Below are positions 7,020-16,417 of a DNA stretch of 64,000 nucleotides, piece after piece. How positions within the stretch are numbered: the first letter of the stretch is position 1; each line of letters opens with the position of its first letter. Position numbers and translations under genes: made by a program. The DNA comes from Lachnoclostridium sp. MSJ-17 (GTDB lineage: Bacteria > Bacillota > Clostridia > Oscillospirales > Acutalibacteraceae), in contig NZ_JAHLQB010000056.1 of NCBI RefSeq assembly GCF_018918205.1, positions 1-64,000 on the forward strand, given 5' to 3'. The notes below the pieces were generated by a model. The model had not been told where the DNA came from, searched no databases, and saw only the letters and a list, made by a program, of their open reading frames with translations.

Positions 7020-10000
7020 ATTTCATCGCCCTCCGTTTCAAAGAATCCAAGTCCCTCAAGCGCGCTCAAAAAGCTGTTCATGTAATCCCGCGAGGTCATC
7101 GACCAGCTGAAGCCCAAACGGTAGAGCACCTGTGTGGTATACTCGTTCTCGGTGGAGATCATTTCAACCTTTTTGGAGCTGTCCATGTTTTCGTAGGCGA
7201 GCAACGTGGTCAGCTTAGCCGCCTTCTGCGGGTCGTTCTGCGCCTTAATGAGCATTTCCGCAAACTCTTTATCCTCCGCGAGCTTTATATTCATGCCCAT
7301 GCTCCGCATTTGAAGAATGATGTCTCCCAGCGGCACATAATGGTTGTTGTAGGGATGGAAAATACAGCAGTCGTCGGGCGTCGCGCAAAGCCGCACGATC
7401 GCCTCGGCGGTCTCGTCGATAGGCGCCATCTCAACAGGATAGTTCATGAAGCTGTACGGGTAAGCGCCGATCACGAGATAAGCTCTCAGTCTGCCCATAA
7501 AGCCGTTGGAAACGAAGTTGACCTGGAACTCGCCGTCGCTGTCACGCGCGGCAAGATTTCCGACGCGCATGATTTTGCCCTTGAGACCGCCGCGGATAGC
7601 CTCGAGCACATAACGCTCCGCGAGGAATTTGCTGTGTACATACTGATTGTCTATCACCTGACCGAAATAGAGCTTCTGCTCGTTCAGCTTGAGTTCGCGC
7701 GGAGGATAGTTGTTTACTCTGTCGCCCGCCACACTGCCGGTGGAGATTTGTACGATCATGCTGTTGTGTTCTTTGCAGAAGTCGATCAGGTTTTTGACGC
7801 CGCCCGCGTTGACGCGCTCGATGTCGTCGGTTTCGGAGAAGTGCTTTACAAGAGCGGCACAGTTGATAACAGTGTCAACCTGTTTGCCGTCGAGCTGAGC
7901 GAACCATTTTTTGTCGGTAATGCTGCCCTCGACGATCGTGATTCTGTTTTCAAAGTACCAGTCAAAGTCGTCCTCAAAGTAGTAGTAAAGCTGTCCTCTG
8001 AGACGTTTTTCGGCGCTTGCGCGCTTGGAGCTTCTAAGCAGACAGTAAACGTGGCCGCTGTAGTTGTCGAGGAAATATTTGAGTATATGAATGCCCAAAA
8101 ATCCCGAAGCGCCCGTGAGCAGAAGATTGCCCACGCGGTTCTTTTGTCCTTTGAGTGATCCGAGATTATTGGCGCGGAGAACAGGTTCAAATACAGTATA
8201 GTCGTAATCCGCCAGACCGTCTGAAAACTCTCCCTTGTCAGAGAACTTCGCCGCGATTTTGCGCGGAGTCTTGAGGGCGAAAATATCGCCGTATGAGACC
8301 TCAAGACCCTGCTCGTTTGCTTCGACAAGCACGCTCGTAACCGTCAGCGAGGTGCCGCCCAGATCAAAGAAGCTTCTGTCCGCGCTGACCTTGTCGAGCG
8401 AGAGCACGTTTTGGAAGATTTCGCAGAGGATTTTTTCCTCGAGGGTAACAGGCTCGCTGTACTCCGCTTCAAAGCTGAGAGTCGGCTGCGGCAGCGCCTT
8501 AACGTCGGTTTTGCCGTTTGGAGTCTGCGGCATATTATCCAGCCGCATGATCGCCGAAGGCACCATATATGCTGTCAGGCGTTTTGAGATATGCTCACGC
8601 ACAAGCTCCTCGGTGACGGAGCTGTCGGCGCTGTAGTAGGCGCAGAGATTGTCGACTCCGCTTATCGGGCGGATCATCGCGACAGCCTGATTCACTCCCT
8701 CGCAGGAGAGTATCGCGCGTTCGACCTCGCCGAGCTCGATGCGCAGACCTCTGAGCTTGACCTGATTGTCGCACCTGCCCAGGATGACAACGTCGCCGTC
8801 GTCAGTCCAGCGCGCGTAGTCGCCGGTTCTGTAAATTCTTTCGCCGTTGTAGAGCTTGAAGCTCTTTTCGGTCAGCTCGGGATTGTTGAGATAGCCGTCG
8901 GCAACGCCCGCGCCGCCGACATACAGCTCGCCTACAATACCGGCGGGCAGCGGATTTCCGTCCGCGTCAACGATATACTCCCTGACATTCAGCAGCGGTC
9001 TGCCTACGCAGACGTCATCGGCGTGTGTAAGCTCCTTGGCGTTGCAGGAAACGGTGATTTCCGTCGGGCCGTAGGTGTTGAAGATACGCGCCTTTGTGGT
9101 TTTTTTCAGGTTCTCAAGCAGCTTCGGCGAATACTTTTCGCCGCCGCACATAATTATTCTGCACTTCGAGAGCACCGCCTTGAACGCGTCGAGCAGCATA
9201 TACTGCTCAATGCGCGACGGAGTCGCGTTGATGACGTCGCCGCCCGTGCGCTCAAACAGCGCGCAGAGCTTCATAGGATCCTTGGTTTCGTCCTCGTCGG
9301 CGAGCACGAGCGTCAGACCGTTGCACAGCGACGCGGCGGTCTCCTTGAGCGACATATCAAAGGACACTGTGGTGACCGAAACATAGACGTTTCCTTCGTT
9401 TTTCAGCGCGTAGATATGCGTGTTTTCCGGGAACGGAGTGAGGTAATTCGCGATGCCCGAGTGTCTGATGACAACTCCCTTAGGTCTGCCCGTGGAGCCT
9501 GAGGTGTAGATAAGATACGCGGTATCCTCGGGGCTGATATCGACTTGAGGCTTCTCTGTATTGCCGCTTGTCAGCAGATCTTCGATATCCAGCTCATTGT
9601 CAAAGCCTCGTTTTTTATCTGTGAGAATGTACTTTGCTTCGCTGTTCTCAAGAATGTATTTTATTCTGTCGTCGGGATATTCAGGGTCGCAGGGGATATA
9701 CGCCGCACCTGTTTTGAGAACGGCATACATCGCGATGATCTGACGGCTCGTGCGCGGGAGCAGGAAGGCTACTCTGTCGCCTTTTTGCACGCCCTTTTCT
9801 ATCAGAGCGTTTGCAAGACGGTTGCACTCCTTATCGAGCTCAGAGTAGGTAAAGCTGCCGTCGCAGGCAACAAGAGCCGTCCTGTCGGGATAAGCCGCCG
9901 CCTGCTCCTCAAACAGAGCGTGGTAGAGCTTTATGCCGATCTCGCGTTCCTCAACGTGAGAAAAGCCGCTCAGCTTTTCTCTGTCCTTATCGGAGAGCAT

Positions 10001-13000
10001 ACTCAGCGCGCAGAGCTTCTGAGAGCCGTCGGAAATGATCGACTCGGCGGTACGCGCGATCGAAGCGGAGATGATTTTTGCGAGCTTTTCGCTGTAGAGC
10101 GCGGAATTATACTGAACGTTTACCGCTATTCTGCCTTCGCCGCCGTCCTCGATATGAACGGACAGGCTGAATTTGGGCAGAGGATTGATAATGACGTTTT
10201 CAATTATCGTTTCATTTTCCAGAACGGCGGTCTCGTTGACTCCGAGCTGACAGGCGTAGTTGATTTTTGAAACAAAGCCGTACTGGTCAAACAGCTTTAT
10301 GAAGGGATATGCGCTGTTCTTCTGAGCCGCGCGCATTGCTGCCGCTGAGTCGGAAACAAATTCAAGCGCGGTTCTTTCTGTGTCAATAAACGCGTGCAGA
10401 GGCAGGCTCTTGACGAACATTCCGAGCGAATCTATGTAACGGATATCCTCTCTGCCGCCCGAAATCATCGAGATATAAACCTTGCGGTCAGCGGTGCAGC
10501 GGCTGACGGCGTATTCGGTTGCCGCAAGGAACAGCGCCGCAGGCGTGAGAGAGTTTTCGCGGCAGAACGAGTCCGCAGCGGTCTTGTCGACATATGTCAC
10601 CGCCTCGCGCAGATCGCCTTCCTCGGCGTTCCGGTTGAGGTCAGCGGAAATATCGGACGCGTTCTCGAAGTCGGCAAAAAGCTCCTTGTAATACTCGAGC
10701 GCCTGTTTGCCATTTTCGCTTTGTTCAAGCTCAGCTTCCCCGGCGATATAGTTGTAATACGAGGTGTCGGTTTCGGGTTCGGTGCCGTTTGTGTAGATAT
10801 CGGCGAGCCGCTTGATAAACGCGGAGAGCGAGAGTCCGTCAAAGATGATATGGTGCGCGTCAAAGAGAAGCAGAACGTTCTTTTCAGTGCTGATTATCTC
10901 GCAGCGGAACAGAGGACCGCGTGAGAGGTTAAAGGGTCGTACAAACTCAGCTTCCTCGTCGGCGACGTCCTTTGAGTTCATGGTGAGGACGGGAATGTCA
11001 CAGACAAAGTCGTCCATCTGACGCTGAATGATTTCCTTGCCCTCAAGCGCGATGACCGAGGTGAGAACGGGATTTGTGCCGATAAGCTTTTCAAGCGCGG
11101 ATTTGAGTCTGTCGACGTCAGTCCTCTTGGAAAGCGTGTATTTCATCGGAATGTTGTATATGAGCGCGTCGGGGCGTTTTACGCTGTCGTAGTAAACGCC
11201 GAGCTGCTCCGCGCAGAGCGGAATGTTGTCGGTCGGCGCATCGGAGTTCTGGGCTGTATCTACGGCTTTGCCGCTCCACATCTCCTCGAGGATCATGTTT
11301 TCGACAGTCAGCAGCGAGCAGTCGTCGTCCATCAGCTCGGTAACGCCCGCCTTTACGCCGAAGTTTTCGTACAGCTTTGCGGAGAACATGATCGTAGTCA
11401 GCGAGGTGAGTCCGAGGAAAACAAGGCTGTCGGTAATATTTTTGCTCTCGAAGCCCGTGATCTCGCTCACCATGGCGCACAGACGCTCCTCAAGCACATT
11501 GAGCGCCTTGCCGCCCTGATTTTCATCTCCGCTCTGGATCGAAGGCTCGGGAAGCTTGCGCTTGTCGACCTTGCCGTTGGGGTTGAGCGGAATCTTGTCT
11601 ATCTGCATCGTGACGGACGGAACCATATATTTCGGCAGCTCGTCCGCAATAAAGCCGTTCAGCGTCGGAACGTCAACCGCCGCGTCGGAAACCACATAGG
11701 CAACTACCGCCTTGCCTCCGCCGGGCAGGTCCTTGGCGATGACCGCAGCGTCCTTTATTCCTTCAAACTCGCGGATACGGCGCTCGATCTCGGTCAGCTC
11801 AATGCGGAAGCCGCGGATCTTGACCTGCTCGTCGCGTCTGCCCACAAACTGAACGTTTCCGTCGGGCAGATAGCGGCATACGTCGCCCGTGAGGTACATT
11901 CTCTCATAGCCCTCTATGTCAAAGAAGGGATTCGGAATGAATTTCTCGGCGGTCAGATCTTCTCGGTTGAGGTAGCCTCTGGTCACGGGATAGCCCGAGA
12001 TGACAAGCTCTCCGACCGCGCCCGAGGGCAGCAGGCGGTTGTACTTGTCGACAATATAAATATCGCAGTTGCCGAAGGATTTTCCGATCGGCACCGAGGT
12101 GTATTCCTTGTCAAGCACGTAGTCGGTAACGTAGATCGTACATTCCGTGGGACCGTAGGTGTTGGCAAACGTGAAATGCGGCGGCGGACACGGAACGAGC
12201 TTTTCTCCGCCGACCGTGAACACCTTCATATACGGGCTGTCGGGGTAAGCGGTGATATACTGCCTGCCGAGCTGTGTAGTGCAGTCCATCATCGTGATCT
12301 TGTTTCCGATAACAAACTCGTTCAGTCCGACCAGATCAAGCCTTGTTTCCTCGGGAACGATATATACCGACGCGCCTGCCGTGAGCGCGGGATAGAGATC
12401 CTGCATCGACGCGTCAAAGCCGAACGCTCCGTAGGCGGCAAAGTGATCTTTTTCGGAAATGTCGAACCGCTCGCAGAAGGCAAGGCAGAAGTTGACGAGA
12501 TTGCGGTGCTCGAGCATGCAGCCCTTAGGCTTGCCCGTCGAACCCGAGGTGTATATCAGCGCAAACAGCGAGTCGGCATTCGGAGCGGTCAGCGCGGTAT
12601 CAAAGTCGTCGGGAAGGTTATAAATCTCATTGGCGGAAATAATCACGCCGTTCCAGCCGTCTATTATTGGAGCAAGCTCGTCGTCGGCGATGACAACCGG
12701 AGCCTTTGAGTCCTCAAGCATATACATAAGCCTGTCCTGAGGATAGTTGCTGTCGAGCGGCTGACATCCGCCGCCTGCCTTGAGAACGGCGAGAGTGCAG
12801 ATGGGGAATAGCTCGCAGCGCTTTACCATGATTCCTACGGGTACTTCATGGGTCACGCCTTTTTTTGCGAGCAGCTTCGCGAGATTCTCGGAATAGCGGT
12901 CAAGCTCTGCGTAGGTCAGGGTTTTGTCCTTGAAGCCTATTGCGATGTTGTCTGGGTGCAGCTGCACCTGTCTGCGGAACAGATCAACGAGAGTAAGCGT

Positions 13001-15976
13001 CCGGTCAAACTCAAGACGGTTGTCGTTTGCCGCGCGGTAGAATTCGAGTTCTCTCTCCTTACAGAAGGTGATCTGACTGAGCGAATCGCACCCGAGCAGG
13101 CCTTCGATGATGTTTATATAAAGATGAGCAAAATTCTCAATAGTTTCTTTCAGGTACAAATCGGCGCGGTATTCAAATGAAAGCGTGTAGTCGTTCTCTC
13201 TTTTGAGCACGTCGAGGGATAGCTTCGACATCGCGTCGCCCGATTTGTGAATGTGATAAGGGATAAAGCTGCCGTTTATAGTCACGCCGTTGAGCATTTC
13301 TCCCTGATACACAAAGATGATATCGGAGTTGACCTCATACTCATTGGCAAGCTGCACGATAGATACGATATCGTGATTCAGGCTGTCAAACAGCAGCTCC
13401 TGAACCTTGGCAAGATACGCGGCAACCTGCGCGTTTTCGTCGATATTCACGCACAGGGGCAGGGTGTGAACCAGCATACCGTAGGTGTTTTGAAGCTCGG
13501 GGATATGTCTTCCGTTTTCAACGGTGCAGAACAGCGACTGCTCCTGACCGCCCTGCTTTGCGAGAGCGTAGGCAAAGGCGCCGAGGAAGAGTGTGTTCTC
13601 GGTGATTTTCAGCTTTTTGCAGCTCTCGGCAACGGAGGACGCGGACAGATAATCGCCGAGATTTAGAGTAAAGTGCGCGCCGGTGATCTCGGGCGGATCG
13701 TCGATCTGATCGGGGATAATATTCGAGTCGGTCTCAACGCCCGCGAGCATTTTGTCGTAAAATTCTCTGCATTCCTCAAAGCGCTTGCTCTGCTTGAGCT
13801 TCTGCTCGTAGGAGCTGAGCATGAAGCCGTTTACTTCCTCGCGGTCAGGCTCCTCTCCCATATAAATCTTCGCGAGATTGTGAGTGAATACGGAGGTGGA
13901 GGTTCCGTCGGTGATAAGGTGATGAACGTCGTTGAAGAAATACAGTCCGTCGGGGGTAATAAAAATCTTGAAGCGGAAAAGCGGCCCGTGCTCAAAGTCA
14001 AAGGGCTTTACAAAGGAGCGGCACAGCTTGTCCGCGTCGGTTTCGCCGGTGGATTCGATGTCGACCCTGACTTCCATATCCTTGACGGGTACAACGCACG
14101 GAACGCCGTCTATGACCTTCGCGCACACCTTCATAAACGGATAGAGCGCGGCGGTTTGTTTTACGGCTTTCGCGAGGCGCTCCGCGTCCACACCGAGAGA
14201 ATCCGGGAAAAACATCGAGGCGGGGTTGTTGTATTCAAGGCTCTGCGGCTCCTGAATGTTCGCGAGATAGATTCCGAGCTGGGCGTCAGTCATGGGATAG
14301 GCGGACTTTTCCTCATACTCAAAGGAAATCTGCTCGCCGTCGCCGACGCTCGCGGCAATCGCCTTCGGTGTTCTCAGCGAGAAAATCTGAGCGGACGACA
14401 GCTTGAAAGCTTCAAGCTCCTCCTGCAGCATGACGACCTTGATAGAATCGCCGCCGAGCGAGAAGAAATCGTCGTTAATGCCGACCCTTTCGAGCTTCAG
14501 AAGCTTTTCAAAGGCGGCGCAGACCTGTTTTTCGCCCTCGGTGACGGGAGCCTCGTACTCGCTGCGGAACTCTGACGCGTCCGGCTCCTTGAGCGCCTTC
14601 CGGTCAAGCTTTCCGTTCGGAGTGAGCGGAAATTCGTCTATCTGAACCAAGAAGCGCGGAACCATATACGGAGGGAATTTTTTCAGCAGCCTCCTGCGGA
14701 TATCGGCGTCGGAAATCTTGCTGTCGGAAGTAAAGTAGCCGCAGATATATGTCTGACCGTTATCGTCGGTGAACGCCTTTACAACGGCAGTTTTTATGCC
14801 CTTTATCTTGCCGAGCTGAACCTCGACCTCGCCCATCTCAACGCGCTGACCGTTGATTTTTACCATCCAGTCCTTGCGGTTGACGTAAACAATGCTGCCG
14901 TCGGGCAGACGCTTGCAGATATCGCGCGTATGAAGCAGCCGCTTGTCGGTTTCGTCCGTTGAATAGGGATTCTCGGTAAAGACCTCGGCGGTCAGCTCGG
15001 GCAGATTGATATAGCCGCGCGCCATTGTGCCAGCAATGCACAGCTCGCCTTCTTCGCCGTCGGGAACAATTCTGCCCTCGTCGTCGAGCAGCAGCGCCTT
15101 AAAGCCGCTCAGAGGTCTGCCGATAGGAGTGTTGTCATAAGCCTTGTCAAGCTCGAAGGTCATCGCGATGCTCAGCAGCTCGCTGAGTCCGTAGGCGTTT
15201 TTGATGCGCGCATAAGGGCTGTAGATTCCGCTGATACGTTCGCCGCCCGAATTGATTAGCTTGAGCGTGCTTTCCCTTACGGGAAGCTGCTTGAGCATTT
15301 GCGGACTGATGACCGAGGCAGTGATGCCGTGTGTGTCGATATATTTGTCAATAAACAGAATATCCTTGCGCTGTTCCTCGGTGAGAATATGTATCTCCGC
15401 GCCTGCCCAGAGCGAGGTGAGAATATCATGGGACGAGATCGCGAAGTTGAAGGGCGTTACGCTGAGCTCAATATCGTCAGCCGTTGCGCCTACCTCAAGC
15501 TGCCTGACGATCGCGTTTGTAAACGACCAGTGATCGTGGATAATGCCCTTTGGATTTCCCGTAGAGCCCGAGGTGTAAATAGCGATCGCGGCGTCCTCCA
15601 TGTGGATCTCGGGGAATTCCGAGAGGATTTTTTCATCTTCGATATTCTCCAGAAAGCCGTTGTCGATCGCAAAATCAGCGCCGCTGTCCCTGATGATAAA
15701 AGCGACTCTGTCCTTGGGATATTCCGTGGAAAGCGGAGAATAAGCCGCTCCCGCGCGAAGGATACCGATGATCGAGGCTATGTAGATGGAACTGCGCTCC
15801 AGAACGATAGGATAGATCTTTTCCTTTTTCGCTCCTCTGCGCAGCAGGCGCGAGGCGATTTTCGCGCTCAGCTGTTCAAGCTGTGAGTAGGTCATTTTTT
15901 CTTCATTACAAACAAGAGCGGTTTTCTGAGGATTTGACGCCGCTGTCTGCAAAAAGCGTTCAACAAAATTCTGCAT
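7016..15976 (-). CDS. Three-module non-ribosomal peptide synthetase with terminal thioester reductase
   Basis: About 2986 residues ordered A-T-C-A-T-C-A-T-R. Markers (rough residues): A1 YTSGSTGNPKG (137) and carrier LGGDS (515); C1 HHLITDG (688); A2 YTSGSTGKPKG (1144) and a variant carrier LGLTSL (1525); C2 HHIIFDG (1710); A3 YTSGSTGRPKG (2160) and LGGTSL (2543); reductase with GASGFLG (2624) and the YVHSK catalytic pair (2783). There is no starter condensation, epimerase or thioesterase domain, so the product should be a three-unit chain released as an aldehyde (or alcohol). By-eye specificity residues: A1 lacks the Asp that holds the alpha-amine (FNFAISSHD), A2 begins DAQD, A3 begins DMKN. 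The start at 15976 follows AGGAG by 5 bases; ATG 15991 with AAGGGG is an alternative. The stop overlaps the MATE start. No phosphopantetheinyl transferase gene is in the window. Confidence 0.95.
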   Translation of the reverse strand: MQNFVERFLQTAASNPQKTALVCNEEKMTYSQLEQLSAKIASRLLRRGAKKEKIYPIVLERSSIYIASIIGILRAGAAYSPLSTEYPKDRVAFIIRDSGADFAIDNGFLENIEDEKILSEFPEIHMEDAAIAIYTSGSTGNPKGIIHDHWSFTNAIVRQLEVGATADDIELSVTPFNFAISSHDILTSLWAGAEIHILTEEQRKDILFIDKYIDTHGITASVISPQMLKQLPVRESTLKLINSGGERISGIYSPYARIKNAYGLSELLSIAMTFELDKAYDNTPIGRPLSGFKALLLDDEGRIVPDGEEGELCIAGTMARGYINLPELTAEVFTENPYSTDETDKRLLHTRDICKRLPDGSIVYVNRKDWMVKINGQRVEMGEVEVQLGKIKGIKTAVVKAFTDDNGQTYICGYFTSDSKISDADIRRRLLKKFPPYMVPRFLVQIDEFPLTPNGKLDRKALKEPDASEFRSEYEAPVTEGEKQVCAAFEKLLKLERVGINDDFFSLGGDSIKVVMLQEELEAFKLSSAQIFSLRTPKAIAASVGDGEQISFEYEEKSAYPMTDAQLGIYLANIQEPQSLEYNNPASMFFPDSLGVDAERLAKAVKQTAALYPFMKVCAKVIDGVPCVVPVKDMEVRVDIESTGETDADKLCRSFVKPFDFEHGPLFRFKIFITPDGLYFFNDVHHLITDGTSTSVFTHNLAKIYMGEEPDREEVNGFMLSSYEQKLKQSKRFEECREFYDKMLAGVETDSNIIPDQIDDPPEITGAHFTLNLGDYLSASSVAESCKKLKITENTLFLGAFAYALAKQGGQEQSLFCTVENGRHIPELQNTYGMLVHTLPLCVNIDENAQVAAYLAKVQELLFDSLNHDIVSIVQLANEYEVNSDIIFVYQGEMLNGVTINGSFIPYHIHKSGDAMSKLSLDVLKRENDYTLSFEYRADLYLKETIENFAHLYINIIEGLLGCDSLSQITFCKERELEFYRAANDNRLEFDRTLTLVDLFRRQVQLHPDNIAIGFKDKTLTYAELDRYSENLAKLLAKKGVTHEVPVGIMVKRCELFPICTLAVLKAGGGCQPLDSNYPQDRLMYMLEDSKAPVVIADDELAPIIDGWNGVIISANEIYNLPDDFDTALTAPNADSLFALIYTSGSTGKPKGCMLEHRNLVNFCLAFCERFDISEKDHFAAYGAFGFDASMQDLYPALTAGASVYIVPEETRLDLVGLNEFVIGNKITMMDCTTQLGRQYITAYPDSPYMKVFTVGGEKLVPCPPPHFTFANTYGPTECTIYVTDYVLDKEYTSVPIGKSFGNCDIYIVDKYNRLLPSGAVGELVISGYPVTRGYLNREDLTAEKFIPNPFFDIEGYERMYLTGDVCRYLPDGNVQFVGRRDEQVKIRGFRIELTEIERRIREFEGIKDAAVIAKDLPGGGKAVVAYVVSDAAVDVPTLNGFIADELPKYMVPSVTMQIDKIPLNPNGKVDKRKLPEPSIQSGDENQGGKALNVLEERLCAMVSEITGFESKNITDSLVFLGLTSLTTIMFSAKLYENFGVKAGVTELMDDDCSLLTVENMILEEMWSGKAVDTAQNSDAPTDNIPLCAEQLGVYYDSVKRPDALIYNIPMKYTLSKRTDVDRLKSALEKLIGTNPVLTSVIALEGKEIIQRQMDDFVCDIPVLTMNSKDVADEEAEFVRPFNLSRGPLFRCEIISTEKNVLLLFDAHHIIFDGLSLSAFIKRLADIYTNGTEPETDTSYYNYIAGEAELEQSENGKQALEYYKELFADFENASDISADLNRNAEEGDLREAVTYVDKTAADSFCRENSLTPAALFLAATEYAVSRCTADRKVYISMISGGREDIRYIDSLGMFVKSLPLHAFIDTERTALEFVSDSAAAMRAAQKNSAYPFIKLFDQYGFVSKINYACQLGVNETAVLENETIIENVIINPLPKFSLSVHIEDGGEGRIAVNVQYNSALYSEKLAKIISASIARTAESIISDGSQKLCALSMLSDKDREKLSGFSHVEEREIGIKLYHALFEEQAAAYPDRTALVACDGSFTYSELDKECNRLANALIEKGVQKGDRVAFLLPRTSRQIIAMYAVLKTGAAYIPCDPEYPDDRIKYILENSEAKYILTDKKRGFDNELDIEDLLTSGNTEKPQVDISPEDTAYLIYTSGSTGRPKGVVIRHSGIANYLTPFPENTHIYALKNEGNVYVSVTTVSFDMSLKETAASLCNGLTLVLADEDETKDPMKLCALFERTGGDVINATPSRIEQYMLLDAFKAVLSKCRIIMCGGEKYSPKLLENLKKTTKARIFNTYGPTEITVSCNAKELTHADDVCVGRPLLNVREYIVDADGNPLPAGIVGELYVGGAGVADGYLNNPELTEKSFKLYNGERIYRTGDYARWTDDGDVVILGRCDNQVKLRGLRIELGEVERAILSCEGVNQAVAMIRPISGVDNLCAYYSADSSVTEELVREHISKRLTAYMVPSAIMRLDNMPQTPNGKTDVKALPQPTLSFEAEYSEPVTLEEKILCEIFQNVLSLDKVSADRSFFDLGGTSLTVTSVLVEANEQGLEVSYGDIFALKTPRKIAAKFSDKGEFSDGLADYDYTVFEPVLRANNLGSLKGQKNRVGNLLLTGASGFLGIHILKYFLDNYSGHVYCLLRSSKRASAEKRLRGQLYYYFEDDFDWYFENRITIVEGSITDKKWFAQLDGKQVDTVINCAALVKHFSETDDIERVNAGGVKNLIDFCKEHNSMIVQISTGSVAGDRVNNYPPRELKLNEQKLYFGQVIDNQYVHSKFLAERYVLEAIRGGLKGKIMRVGNLAARDSDGEFQVNFVSNGFMGRLRAYLVIGAYPYSFMNYPVEMAPIDETAEAIVRLCATPDDCCIFHPYNNHYVPLGDIILQMRSMGMNIKLAEDKEFAEMLIKAQNDPQKAAKLTTLLAYENMDSSKKVEMISTENEYTTQVLYRLGFSWSMTSRDYMNSFLSALEGLGFFETEGDEI

Positions 15977-16055
15977 AAAATCTCCTGCCATAATTATTTT
16001 TCCCCTTGTTTCATATTATTGTTTCTTGCTTTGCCGGAGTAATATTAACATTTTT

Positions 16056-16084
16056 ATTTTATCATACCGTTGATAATTGTTCAA
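16056..16084 (-). promoter_or_regulatory. Promoter of the NRPS operon
   Basis: Read on the minus strand, TTGAAC (16079-16084) and TAAAAT (16056-16061) are 17 bases apart, giving a start near 16049 and a leader of about 60-75 bases before the NRPS ATG. It is the only good sigma-A-like match upstream of the operon that I found. Confidence 0.55.
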
Positions 16085-16417
16085 TATTTATAGAACAAAA
16101 AATAGCGAGACATTATTGTTTTTCTATACACTAATGTATCAATATAAAAAAACGATCTTCGAAGACAGTGAATGTCTGATTGCCTATGATACTGTTGTGA
16201 TGCGTTAAGGCTGTAAAAGTGGGCTTCTCCGGCAGCCTTAGAGTCACGGAATTCAGCGGGAATATGTCAAAAGGGATATATGCGCCGTTTTGTGTGTGTT
16301 TCGAACCCGGGTCTTGTTGAATAGTGACAAAATGTCAATGGAAATTTTGTGACGCGAATTCAGTGAATATGTGCTTTAATTATAAAAAAAGTTGATAATT
16401 TTTTAAGGAGGATGTTT
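16085..16417. other. Divergent intergenic region, NRPS operon / GLUG-repeat gene
   Basis: No coding region seen. It holds a 7-bp stem AAGGCTG/CAGCCTT (16208-16239) and a 13-bp palindrome TGACAAAATGTCA (16325-16337) that could be an operator. AAGGAGG (16405-16411) is the ribosome site for the gene starting at 16418. No convincing plus-strand -35/-10 pair was found. Confidence 0.4.

Noticed and set aside
7310..15886. Many long plus-strand open frames opposite the NRPS gene
   Set aside because: They mirror the codon pattern of the NRPS on the other strand, lack ribosome sites and show arginine/alanine-rich nonsense sequence.
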